Shown piece by piece: positions 6,976-15,264 of a stretch of 32,249 bases of DNA. Within the stretch, counting starts at the first letter, position 1. Each line of letters begins with the position of its first letter. The stretch spans positions 1-32,249 of the forward strand of contig VRUK01000068.1 in assembly GCA_019456195.1 (NCBI GenBank), given 5' to 3'. Under the pieces are notes generated by a model. That model made no database searches. It had not been told where the DNA came from and saw only the letters and a program-made list of their open reading frames with translations. Position numbers and translations under genes: made by a program. Origin of the DNA: Planctomycetota bacterium (lineage in GTDB: Bacteria > Planctomycetota > Phycisphaerae > Sedimentisphaerales > Anaerobacaceae).

Positions 6976-8013
6976 ATGAAAGCAGTGGTTATCCAGGAGC
7001 ACGGTGGACTGGACAAGCTCAGAGTTGAAGAAGCCCCTGAGCCTGAATATTCCGAAGATGAAGTCGTTTTGAAAGTTCATTCGGCCGGTTTGAATCATCT
7101 GGATATCTGGGTAAGAAAAGGCAGGGCCGGCCTGAACCTGCCGAAACCACATATTCCCGGCTCTGACGCCGCAGGTATTGTGGTTGCCGCCGGTGCAAAT
7201 GTAACAAATGTTGCTGTCGGTGATGAAGTGATCATCAATCCGGGCCTGAGCTGCGGTTGTTGTGAATATTGTAATCGAGGCCAGCAGAGTGAATGTATTT
7301 CATTCGGGATTGTCGGTTTGAGTCGGCCGGGAACATTTGCAGAACTTCTGGCCGTACCATCCCGCAACGTATGGCCAAAACCTCCCCACATGAGTTTTAA
7401 CGAAGCCGGAGCATTTGTATTGTCACACCTTACGGCTTGGCGAATGCTTATGACAAGGGCACAGCTTAAACCGGGCCAGACTGTTTTAATACACGGTATC
7501 GGAGGCGGCGTTGCTCTTTCAGCCCTGCAGTTGGCCAGACTCGCAGGCGCCGAAGTAATCGTTACCTCATCATCCGATCAAAAACTGGAACGTGCTGGTC
7601 AGATTGGCGCGGACCACACAATTAATTATCGGACGGTTGAGGATGTAGCGCAGCATGTAAAAGATATTACATCCGGCAGAGGTGTTAATATAGTTATTGA
7701 TACGGTCGGGGGCGACACATGGCCGATTGACTTTTCGGCAGTACGCCGGGGAGGCAAGATAGTCTTGTGTGGTGTAACTTCCGATGCACAAGCGGTCACG
7801 AATCTACGAGCGCTATACTGGAACCAGTTGACGATTCTTGGCTCAACGATGGGCTCGGAAGAGGATTTGCATCAGATGCTCAAGGCCGTTACAAAATCAA
7901 AGCTAAAGCCGGTAATAGACTCAGCGGCAAAGCTGGAAAACATCAAAGACGCCACAGGCAGAATGGAAACAGGCCAGCAGTTCGGAAAAATTATTATAGA
8001 AGTTTGCAGATAA
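6976..8013 (+). CDS. MDR-family zinc-type oxidoreductase lacking catalytic zinc ligands
   Basis: A 345-residue medium-chain dehydrogenase/reductase. The N-terminal GroES-like fold carries the structural zinc lobe Cys93, Cys96, Cys99 and Cys107. The Rossmann domain begins at about 160 with HGIGGGVALSALQLA for NAD(P)H. The catalytic zinc ligands of alcohol dehydrogenases are missing: the usual Cys is Asn40 (GLNHLD) and the usual 'GHE' His is replaced in PGSDAAG. It is therefore more likely a quinone or enoyl-type reductase than a zinc alcohol dehydrogenase. The start is the ATG after TTGAGG. It follows the ferredoxin by 45 bases and precedes the redoxin by 31, suggesting co-transcription. Substrate unknown. 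Confidence 0.85.
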   Translation: MKAVVIQEHGGLDKLRVEEAPEPEYSEDEVVLKVHSAGLNHLDIWVRKGRAGLNLPKPHIPGSDAAGIVVAAGANVTNVAVGDEVIINPGLSCGCCEYCNRGQQSECISFGIVGLSRPGTFAELLAVPSRNVWPKPPHMSFNEAGAFVLSHLTAWRMLMTRAQLKPGQTVLIHGIGGGVALSALQLARLAGAEVIVTSSSDQKLERAGQIGADHTINYRTVEDVAQHVKDITSGRGVNIVIDTVGGDTWPIDFSAVRRGGKIVLCGVTSDAQAVTNLRALYWNQLTILGSTMGSEEDLHQMLKAVTKSKLKPVIDSAAKLENIKDATGRMETGQQFGKIIIEVCR

Positions 8014-8044
8014 ATGAACTTAATTTAAAATTAAGGAATTTACT

Positions 8045-8596
8045 ATGACTCTTACAGCTTCAGAAATGCTTCCTTTGGGAACAAAGGCGCCGGATTTTAA
8101 TTTGCCCGACACCGAAGGCAATATCGTATCCTTAAGCGACTTTAATGAATCGCAGGCTTTATTGGTTATCTTTATGTGCAACCATTGCCCGTTCGTGAAA
8201 CATATTTTGGACCCAATGATTGAACTGGCCAAAGAGTATCAGGCAAAGGGGGCAGCAATCATTGGAATAAACTCAAATGATGTTGATAATTATCCGGAAG
8301 ACAGTCAGGATATGATGGCCAAGCTGGCAACAGAAGCTGGCTTTACTTTCCCATATCTCTATGACGAGACCCAGGAAATCGCGAAGGCGTATCGTGCCGC
8401 CTGCACACCTGATTTCTTTTTGTTCGACAGTGACAAAACGCTTGTTTATCGAGGTCAGATGGACGACAGCCGGCCTGGCAACGGGATACCCATCACCGGA
8501 GCCGACCTTACTGCGGCGATTGATGCTCTTCTCGAAGGAAGGCAGGTTTCCCAAGAGCAGAAACCGAGCATAGGCTGCAACATAAAGTGGAAGTAG
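8045..8596 (+). CDS. Thioredoxin-like redoxin (AhpC/TSA-type)
   Basis: A 183-residue thioredoxin-fold protein with opening pattern LGTKAPDFNLPDTEG typical of the redoxin/AhpC-TSA superfamily. The active-site motif is MCNHCPFVK with Cys45 and Cys48 (C-x2-C), giving disulfide reductase or peroxidase-like chemistry. There is no signal peptide, so it is cytoplasmic. Residues near 118 (AACTPDFFLFD) contain the conserved cis-proline loop. AAGGAA precedes the ATG. Its neighbours are oxidoreductases and iron proteins, which suits a redox-stress role. Whether it is a reductase or a peroxidase cannot be decided from sequence alone. Confidence 0.88.
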   Translation: MTLTASEMLPLGTKAPDFNLPDTEGNIVSLSDFNESQALLVIFMCNHCPFVKHILDPMIELAKEYQAKGAAIIGINSNDVDNYPEDSQDMMAKLATEAGFTFPYLYDETQEIAKAYRAACTPDFFLFDSDKTLVYRGQMDDSRPGNGIPITGADLTAAIDALLEGRQVSQEQKPSIGCNIKWK

Positions 8597-8669
8597 GAAA
8601 ATGAACCGGATTATGTAAAGTAACGAAACCGTCAAATTATACCTTATGGTTTTTTAAAGGAGATAAAAA

Positions 8670-9092
8670 GTGCCTGTAACGACAGAAAAATTAATAGAGC
8701 TCTTAAATATGGATTTGGAGTTGGAGTATTCCGCAGCAATACAATACATAAACCATGCGGCAGTAATGACCGGGGCAGCTTATGGAGATATCATAAAGGA
8801 ACTTAAGATTCACGCAAACGAGGAAATTCAGCACGCCATGGCCCTGGCGAACCAGATAGATTATCTCCGAGGCTCTCCGAGTGTCAATGTCGGTAAAATT
8901 CACACTTCCAATGATAATGATGAAATGCTGCAGGCGGACCTGGACGGCGAAGAGGACGCAATAAAGAGATATAAGATGAGGATAGAACAGGCTGAGCAGC
9001 TCAAAGAATTCGCCCTGGCCCAACAGCTAAGGAATATATTAGCTATGGAACAAGAACACGCTATGGACCTTAGACAGGCCCTCGGCAAATAA
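8670..9092 (+). CDS. Ferritin-like (bacterioferritin-type) diiron protein
   Basis: A 140-residue four-helix protein starting at GTG with a strong AAAGGAG site 8 bases upstream. No ATG lies nearby in frame before the conserved helix. Diiron ligand motifs: Glu in LELEYSA (helix A), E-x2-H in NEEIQHA (helix B), Glu in GEEDAIKRY (helix C) and E-x2-H in MEQEHAM (helix D). This is the bacterioferritin/Dps-like pattern, so iron oxidation and storage or peroxide scavenging is the expected role. At 140 residues it is shorter than bacterioferritins of about 155-160, and no heme Met is evident. A second, rubrerythrin-type ferritin-like gene lies at 12160. Confidence 0.85.
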   Translation: MPVTTEKLIELLNMDLELEYSAAIQYINHAAVMTGAAYGDIIKELKIHANEEIQHAMALANQIDYLRGSPSVNVGKIHTSNDNDEMLQADLDGEEDAIKRYKMRIEQAEQLKEFALAQQLRNILAMEQEHAMDLRQALGK

Positions 9093-9266
9093 TACCAAAT
9101 ACTCCATTGAAGATATTGACAAAGTAAAGCTGCGAAAGAACGGCAGATTTAGTAACTATAAAGATGAGAGCCTGAATCTTTCAGAAAACGATGCCGGATT
9201 TCGAGACAGTTGCAGACGCATTAAGCGTTGGATAAGAAACCTCTCAAGCTGAGAAAGGAAAGAATT

Positions 9267-9899
9267 ATGAGCAGGCTTTTATATATCCAGGCTTCTCCAA
9301 GAGGTCAAAGGTCACATTCTATTGCCGTTACCGATGCCTTTATTGAAGCATACGAGCAAAAGCATCCGGATGACGAGATTGTGATTTTGAACGTATTCGA
9401 CGCACCTATTCCCAATTTCGACGGGCTGGCAGTACAGGCCAAATATACAATTCTGCACGGCAAGCCGCACTCTCAAGCCGAACAAGAGGTGTGGAAAGAT
9501 GTCGAACAGGTGATTGAGCGGTTTACCTCAGCAGACAAGTACGTCCTCGCTGTGCCGATGTGGAATTTCAGCATTCCCTACCGGCTCAAGCAGTACATAG
9601 ACCTTTTAGTTCAGCCCGGCTATACCTTCAATTATAGTGAAGAAGCCGGATACCAGGGGCTTGTCGCCGGAAAACCGATGTTGGCGGTGTTTGCCCGTGG
9701 CGGTGAATATCCTCCGGGCAGCGAAGCCGAGGCTTTTGACCTGCAAATCAGGTATATCGAATTAATCTTCGGATTTATAGGTTTCAAGGATATACACTCC
9801 GTGGTCGTTGAACCAACCTTGCAGGGCGGCCCGGATGTCGCCGGAGCCAAACGTCAGGGAGCTATCGAAAAAGTAAAAGAAATAGCCAAAGTTTTTTGA
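9267..9899 (+). CDS. azoR: FMN-dependent NADH-azoreductase
   Basis: A 210-residue flavodoxin-fold protein. The ATG at 9267, 7 bases after AAAGGAA, is preferred to an upstream in-frame TTG at 9228. Motifs: YIQASPRGQRSHS near the N-terminus binds the FMN phosphate; VPMWNFSIPYRLKQYIDLL (about 107-125) is the signature FMN-isoalloxazine loop of AzoR; FARGGEYPPGSEAE follows. The family reduces quinones and azo compounds by two electrons with NADH. It sits 13 bases before the DUF255 gene, so the two are probably one transcript. The preceding 174-base gap has no gene with a start codon. Confidence 0.9.
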   Translation: MSRLLYIQASPRGQRSHSIAVTDAFIEAYEQKHPDDEIVILNVFDAPIPNFDGLAVQAKYTILHGKPHSQAEQEVWKDVEQVIERFTSADKYVLAVPMWNFSIPYRLKQYIDLLVQPGYTFNYSEEAGYQGLVAGKPMLAVFARGGEYPPGSEAEAFDLQIRYIELIFGFIGFKDIHSVVVEPTLQGGPDVAGAKRQGAIEKVKEIAKVF

Positions 9900-9912
9900 A
9901 CAAGGCGCTAAT

Positions 9913-12102
9913 ATGAAACGAAAGCTTTTTAATTGGATTCTTATCGCTATTATCGTGGTGGGTCTTATTATTGTAGGGAGCTACAAAGTAATGGGAAAAA
10001 AGAATATGCCCACAACAATGGACGTACATAAACATACCAACAGGCTTATTAACGAGACCAGTCCATATCTATTGCAACACGCTCACAATCCTGTTGATTG
10101 GTATCCCTGGGGTGAGGAAGCCTTCGAGCGGGCAAAAAAAGAGAACAAACCTGTATTTCTATCAATCGGCTATTCAACCTGTCACTGGTGTCATGTGATG
10201 GAAAGAGAGAGTTTTGAAAACGAGCAAATTGCCGAGATAATGAACAAGCATTTTATATGTATAAAGGTAGATAGAGAACACAGGCCGGATGTTGACGGAA
10301 TATATATGAATGCCGTTCAGATGATGACGGGCTCGGGCGGTTGGCCTTTATCGGTTTTTCTTACACCAGAGGGCAAGCCCTTTTACGGAGGAACGTATTT
10401 CCCGCCGAAAGATATATATGGCCAGCCTGGTTTTGAGCGGGTGCTGTTGTCTATTGCTGATGCGTGGAAAAACAGGCGGCAGGAACTGGTCGATTCTTCA
10501 CATAAAATAAGTGAAGTTCTGGCAAATCTGACCGGGCCGACTGAAAAAGAGACACTATCGGCGGATATGCTTCAGGCCGGTTTCGATTATTTCAAAGCTG
10601 CTTTCGACGCCGCTAATGGCGGCTTCGGGCCGGCCCCGAAATTCCCGCAACCGACCAATCTTTCAATGCTGCTTTCTTACTGGCATCGAACAAACGATAC
10701 GCAGGCCCTGCAAATGGTTGAAAAGACTCTCGATGCGATGGCCAAAGGCGGCATATATGACCATATCGGCGGAGGCTTTCATCGTTATGCAACCGATGGA
10801 CTGTGGCTTGTTCCGCATTTCGAGAAGATGCTTTACGATCAGGCGCTGCTGAGCAAGGTCTATCTCCAGGCATATCAGGCTACCGGGAATGAAAAATACG
10901 CAGTGACAGCAAGGGAGATTTTTGATTATGTTCTTCGGGATATGACCGACCCCGAAGGCGGCTTCTATAGTGCAGAAGATGCCGACAGCGAGGGAGAGGA
11001 AGGTGTGTTTTATGTCTGGGATCCAAAGCAAATCAACTCTATATTAGAAAAAGACGAAGCCGAAATATTTGCAGATTATTATGGTGTTACCAAGAAAGGT
11101 AATTTCGAAGATAATAAAACCATTCTGAATATCACAACATCGACGGAACAGTTGGAAAAAAAGTTCCAAAAAGACCATACGGCAATAATGAACATTCTGT
11201 CAAATGCCCGTTCAAAGATTTTCAACGAGAGGGCAAAAAGAATCCGTCCGCATAGAGACGACAAAATCATCACTGCATGGAATGGCCTCATGATTTCTTC
11301 AATGGCTTATGGCGGCGCCGTTCTACAGGAAGAAAAATATACCAGAGCTGCCGAGCGAGCGGGGAAATTCATATTAAATGCTTTGAACAAAAAAAGCAGA
11401 CTGATGCGATATTACCGCCAGGGCAGCGCTGTCGAGCTTGCCTTTCTTGACGATTATGCTTTTACAATACTGGGCTTTTTGGACCTGTACGGAGCATCTT
11501 TCGAGACCAAATGGCTCATTGAAGCAAAAATACTCGCCGAGGAAATGATAAAACTGTATGCCGATAATGAGCAGGGAGGATTTTTTCTCACCGGTAAAGA
11601 CAGCGAAAAACTGATTGCCCGCATTAAGCCAAGTACTGATGGAGTGATTCCTTCCGGTAATTCAGCAGCAGCATTCGCTTTATTGAAGCTGGGTAAGTTA
11701 ACTATGAATCAACACTTCACAGAACAAGGCGGTAAGGTGCTTGAATCTTTCTCGAAGCAATTGAAACAATCTTCTGCTTATTCTTCTGAAATGCTGTCGG
11801 CATTGAACTTTTGGATCGGCCCGACACAGGAAATAGTGATTGCCGGCAACGCCGACGCAGCGGACACACAGCAGATGCTTGAGCTGATACGTAACAAATT
11901 TCTGCCGAATGCGGTTATTTTACTCCACCAACAGGAAAAAGCAGACTCTGCTATTGACAAAACAATCCCTTTTATCAAAAATCTAACTACCATAGAGGGC
12001 AAGGCAACAGCTTATGTGTGTGAAAACTATGCTTGCAACAGGCCTGTAAACAAACTCGACGACCTTGACAAAATGCTTTCTGACATCTCTCTGGCAAAGT
12101 AG
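9913..12102 (+). CDS. Thioredoxin-domain DUF255 protein (YyaL/SPATA20 family)
   Basis: A 729-residue protein with a membrane segment at residues 7-24 (NWILIAIIVVGLIIVGSY), so the body is probably outside the cytoplasmic membrane. Residues about 43-205 are the DUF255 thioredoxin-like domain, opening NETSPYLLQHAHNPVDWYPW, with Cys90-His-Trp-Cys93 in STCHWCHVMERESF. The rest is a long alpha/alpha-barrel-like region (AFDAANGGFGPAPKFPQP, HIGGGFHRYATD, FEKMLYDQALL, WNGLMISSMA) resembling N-acylglucosamine epimerase-type folds. This matches the whole YyaL/SPATA20 family. Its reaction is not established. The added N-terminal anchor is not universal in the family. ATG preceded by AAGG. Confidence 0.9.
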   Translation: MKRKLFNWILIAIIVVGLIIVGSYKVMGKKNMPTTMDVHKHTNRLINETSPYLLQHAHNPVDWYPWGEEAFERAKKENKPVFLSIGYSTCHWCHVMERESFENEQIAEIMNKHFICIKVDREHRPDVDGIYMNAVQMMTGSGGWPLSVFLTPEGKPFYGGTYFPPKDIYGQPGFERVLLSIADAWKNRRQELVDSSHKISEVLANLTGPTEKETLSADMLQAGFDYFKAAFDAANGGFGPAPKFPQPTNLSMLLSYWHRTNDTQALQMVEKTLDAMAKGGIYDHIGGGFHRYATDGLWLVPHFEKMLYDQALLSKVYLQAYQATGNEKYAVTAREIFDYVLRDMTDPEGGFYSAEDADSEGEEGVFYVWDPKQINSILEKDEAEIFADYYGVTKKGNFEDNKTILNITTSTEQLEKKFQKDHTAIMNILSNARSKIFNERAKRIRPHRDDKIITAWNGLMISSMAYGGAVLQEEKYTRAAERAGKFILNALNKKSRLMRYYRQGSAVELAFLDDYAFTILGFLDLYGASFETKWLIEAKILAEEMIKLYADNEQGGFFLTGKDSEKLIARIKPSTDGVIPSGNSAAAFALLKLGKLTMNQHFTEQGGKVLESFSKQLKQSSAYSSEMLSALNFWIGPTQEIVIAGNADAADTQQMLELIRNKFLPNAVILLHQQEKADSAIDKTIPFIKNLTTIEGKATAYVCENYACNRPVNKLDDLDKMLSDISLAK

Positions 12103-12159
12103 TTGATTGATGTTAACATTAGCAGGTTTTTTGAGGTAATATATTGAATTGAGGAAAAA

Positions 12160-12645
12160 ATGACAAATATATTTGAATATGCAATGCAGATGGAAAAAGA
12201 CGGTGAAGATTATTATCGTCAGTTGGCTCAAAAAACAGGTAATAACGGTATGAAAACTATATTGACCATGCTGGCAGACGAAGAAGTCAAACACTACAAC
12301 ACCATAGAGAAAATTAAAACCGAAAAGACACAGATTGCCGAATCCGAAATTTTGACCGATGCGAAGAATGTCTTTGTCCAAATCAAAGAATCCGGTGATA
12401 GTTTTGATTTTGACATCGACGAAGCTGATCTTTACAAAAAAGCCCGGAACATCGAGAAAAAGGGCCGGGACTTCTACACGGAAAAAGCCAACGAGGTAAC
12501 TGAAGAATATCAGAAAGAACTTTTCCTTAAGCTGGCTGATGAAGAACAAAAACATTACATCTTACTGGATAATATAATTGAGTTTGTATCCCAACCGGAA
12601 CAATGGCTTGAGAATGCCGAGTTTTTTCATCTGGAAGACAATTAA
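12160..12645 (+). CDS. Rubrerythrin-type ferritin-like protein
   Basis: A 161-residue four-helix diiron protein. Ligand motifs in order: EKDGEDYY (helix 1), ADEEVKHY (helix 2), EKKGRDFY (helix 3) and ADEEQKHY (helix 4). This is the duplicated E…E-x2-H pattern of rubrerythrin-like proteins. The C-terminal rubredoxin domain of classical rubrerythrin is absent. Likely roles are peroxide reduction or iron handling in an oxygen-sensitive cell. TTGAGGAAA precedes the ATG. It is followed after 16 bases by the ferredoxin-dependent KorA gene, consistent with protecting Fe-S enzymes, which is inference. Confidence 0.88.
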   Translation: MTNIFEYAMQMEKDGEDYYRQLAQKTGNNGMKTILTMLADEEVKHYNTIEKIKTEKTQIAESEILTDAKNVFVQIKESGDSFDFDIDEADLYKKARNIEKKGRDFYTEKANEVTEEYQKELFLKLADEEQKHYILLDNIIEFVSQPEQWLENAEFFHLEDN

Positions 12646-12661
12646 ACATTAACTGTTTATA

Positions 12662-14368
12662 ATGAGAAAAGACTTCTCCATCGTTTTATGCGGCCAGGCC
12701 GGGCAGGGCATCCAGACCGTCGAGCATCTCTTAACGAGAATTTTCAAGCTCGCCGGTTATAATGTTTTCGCAACGAAGGAATATATGTCACGTGTACGCG
12801 GCGGGATAAATTCCACCGAAATACGAGTATCCTCAGGGCCTGTTTGTGCCTGCGTAAACCGGATTGACATTCTTATACCTCTTAACAAGGGCGCTGTCGG
12901 ACATTTTGAAAAAAGAATTTCTCCTCAGACAATTATCCTGGCGGAAAAAGAAACCATAGCCGACGATTTCGACCAAACCAGGCACAAATTTGTTGACGTG
13001 CCATTCACCAAAAAAGCTGCCGAGATCGGCAACGAAATTTATTCCAACGTTGTCGCCGTCGGGACAGTTATCGGTTTGTTTGGAATTGACCTGCAAGCCG
13101 TCAGCGAGTATGTGAAAAAATTCTTTTCTTCAAAAACAGATGACGTCATACAAAAGAATCTTGCAGCAGTAAAGGAAGGTTTCAATCTCGGCGTTGGTTT
13201 ACCCGATTCATCCAAAATCAAATTTGATATCAACGACGATACCGATATTAAAGACCAAATCCTTGTAAACGGCGCCGAGGCCGTAGCTCTTGGTGCTATT
13301 GCCGGAGGCTGTAACTTTATATCTTCCTACCCTATGTCCCCATCAACCGGTGTGTTGGTATTTCTTGCCAAACAGGCGAAAGATTTCGGCATAATAGCAG
13401 AGCAGGCTGAGGATGAAATCGCCGCTATAAATATGGCCATCGGGGCCTGGTATGCCGGAGCAAGAGCAATGGTCACAACATCGGGCGGCGGCTTTGCCCT
13501 TATGACAGAAGGTCTCAGTTTGGCCGGGATTCTCGAGAGCCCGATTGTGATTCATCTTGCCCAAAGGCCCGGCCCGGCAACAGGATTACCCACAAGGACC
13601 GAACAGGCCGACCTCGAACTGGCTCTTTATGCAGGGCACGGCGAATTTCCCAGAATATTGCTTGCACCCGGAAAGATTCAAGATGCCTTTTACCTGACCC
13701 GGAAAGCGTTTGATTTGGCCGAGAAGTATCAAATACCGGTCTTCATACTCACCGACCAATATTTTGTGGATTCTTACTACAATACCGCTTGTCCTGATTT
13801 GTCGGATATCAATATCAAGAAATACATAATAAAAACCGACGTGGATTACAAAAGATATAAATTGACGGACAATGGTATTTCTCCCCGCGGAATACCCGGC
13901 TATGGAAAAGGACTGGTCGCGGTTGACAGCGACGAGCACGATGAGGCCGGACACATTACCGAAGACCTCGGTTTAAGAATCGAGATGGTCGATAAAAGAT
14001 TGAAGAAGTTTGAACTGTTAAAAGATGAATCAATCCCGCCCGAATTGGTTGGTTCTGAGGATTATAAAAACCTGATAGTATGCTGGGGTTCGACGTACAA
14101 TATCGTAAAAGAGGCCGTGAAAAATCTCGACAGAGATGACACGGCATTTCTGCACTTCAAGCAGGTTTACCCCCTGCCGGGCCAAACGAGCGACTATTTA
14201 AACAAAGCCAAAAGAATTATAATAGTTGAGAACAACGCCACATCTCAATTCGCAAAATTAATAAAACTTCATACAGGCATCGAGATTAAAGACAGAATTC
14301 TTAAATATGACGGCCTGAGTTTTTATGTCGAAGAGCTGACTGAAAAATTGAATGACTTATTGAATTAG
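12662..14368 (+). CDS. korA: 2-oxoacid:ferredoxin oxidoreductase, fused gamma-alpha subunit
   Basis: A 568-residue subunit of a 2-oxoacid:acceptor oxidoreductase that converts a 2-oxoacid plus CoA to acyl-CoA, CO2 and reduced ferredoxin. Residues about 1-185 are the gamma domain (CGQAGQGIQTVEHLL, YMSRVRGGINSTEIRVS). Residues about 200-400 are the alpha pyrimidine-binding domain (NGAEAVALGAIAGGC, SYPMSPSTGV, AEQAEDEIAAINMAIGA, TTSGGGFALM, RPGPATGLPTRTEQ). The rest is the C-terminal domain. The gamma-alpha fusion is the common KorA form. No clear Shine-Dalgarno precedes the ATG, but the rubrerythrin-like gene ends 16 bases upstream, so coupling is possible. It pairs with KorB 10 bases downstream. 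Substrate (oxoglutarate or another) cannot be fixed. Confidence 0.93.
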   Translation: MRKDFSIVLCGQAGQGIQTVEHLLTRIFKLAGYNVFATKEYMSRVRGGINSTEIRVSSGPVCACVNRIDILIPLNKGAVGHFEKRISPQTIILAEKETIADDFDQTRHKFVDVPFTKKAAEIGNEIYSNVVAVGTVIGLFGIDLQAVSEYVKKFFSSKTDDVIQKNLAAVKEGFNLGVGLPDSSKIKFDINDDTDIKDQILVNGAEAVALGAIAGGCNFISSYPMSPSTGVLVFLAKQAKDFGIIAEQAEDEIAAINMAIGAWYAGARAMVTTSGGGFALMTEGLSLAGILESPIVIHLAQRPGPATGLPTRTEQADLELALYAGHGEFPRILLAPGKIQDAFYLTRKAFDLAEKYQIPVFILTDQYFVDSYYNTACPDLSDINIKKYIIKTDVDYKRYKLTDNGISPRGIPGYGKGLVAVDSDEHDEAGHITEDLGLRIEMVDKRLKKFELLKDESIPPELVGSEDYKNLIVCWGSTYNIVKEAVKNLDRDDTAFLHFKQVYPLPGQTSDYLNKAKRIIIVENNATSQFAKLIKLHTGIEIKDRILKYDGLSFYVEELTEKLNDLLN

Positions 14369-14378
14369 AGACAAAGCT

Positions 14379-15248
14379 ATGGATACTGAAATTTTTAACA
14401 TGGCCGACATTGATATAGCCTGGTGTCCGGGTTGCGGCAATTTTCCAATTCTTAAAATACTAAAACAAGCTCTGGCTGAGTTAACAATTGAACCGACAAA
14501 CCTTGTAATGGTTTCGGGCATCGGCCAGGCGGCTAAAATCCCTCATTACCTCAAGGCCAATGTATTCAACGGTCTGCACGGCCGTGCCCTGCCGCCGGCA
14601 ACGGCCATAAAAGCGACAAACCCCGCCCTTACAGTCATTGCCGAGAGCGGCGACGGCGATATGTACGCCGAAGGCGGCAATCATTTTTTACATACGATAC
14701 GCAGAAATCCGGACATAACAAATATTGTTCATAATAATATGGTTTACGGCCTGACAAAAGGACAAGCATCACCTACAAGTCAAATAGGCTTTAAGACACC
14801 GTTACAGGTTGCCGGGGTGTTTCTTGAGCCGTTCAATCCGCTCGCGGTTGCTATTGCTCTGGATGCCTCTTTTGTCGCAAGGGCTTTCTCCGGCGACGCT
14901 GAGCAGACAAGGGAAATTATAAAGCAGGCAATCAAGCATAAAGGCTACGCCCTGGTTGATATATTCCAGCCATGCGTATCGTTTAACAAGCTCAATACTT
15001 TTGAGTGGTTTAAGAAAAATTCCTATTATCTTGACGATTCATACGACCCATCCAACAGGAATGAAGCATTCAAAAAAGCAACAGAAAATGAACCATTCCC
15101 GCTTGGAATCTTTTATATAAATACCGACAAAAGAACTTTTGAAGAAAATATCAGTATATATAAAGAAAATCAAAAACCTTTATACGAGCGCGAGCCGGAT
15201 ATCGAAAAATTAAAAAGTCTGATTGAAACATTCACAATAGCTAAATAG
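14379..15248 (+). CDS. korB: 2-oxoacid:ferredoxin oxidoreductase, beta (TPP) subunit
   Basis: A 289-residue beta subunit binding thiamine pyrophosphate and an Fe-S cluster. Motifs: WCPGCGN near residues 15-21 (two cluster cysteines), LHGRALPPATAIK, the TPP motif GDGDMYAEGGNHF, VYGLTKGQASPTS and FQPCVSFN (another cluster cysteine). In classical beta subunits the stretch after 'SGIG' is Cys-Ser-Ser-Arg and provides the remaining ligand; here it reads SGIGQAAK, so that Cys is missing. I recall a GIGQAAK subfamily, so this is more likely a variant than decay. Spacing to KorA is 10 bases and to the next gene 16, so korAB probably runs straight into the arsenosugar genes. Confidence 0.92.
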   Translation: MDTEIFNMADIDIAWCPGCGNFPILKILKQALAELTIEPTNLVMVSGIGQAAKIPHYLKANVFNGLHGRALPPATAIKATNPALTVIAESGDGDMYAEGGNHFLHTIRRNPDITNIVHNNMVYGLTKGQASPTSQIGFKTPLQVAGVFLEPFNPLAVAIALDASFVARAFSGDAEQTREIIKQAIKHKGYALVDIFQPCVSFNKLNTFEWFKKNSYYLDDSYDPSNRNEAFKKATENEPFPLGIFYINTDKRTFEENISIYKENQKPLYEREPDIEKLKSLIETFTIAK

Positions 15249-15264
15249 GAAGAAAGGAAACCTA

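Noticed and set aside
9093..9266. Open frame between the ferritin-like and azoreductase genes
   Set aside because: About 50 codons stay open, but there is no start codon and the sequence resembles no family.
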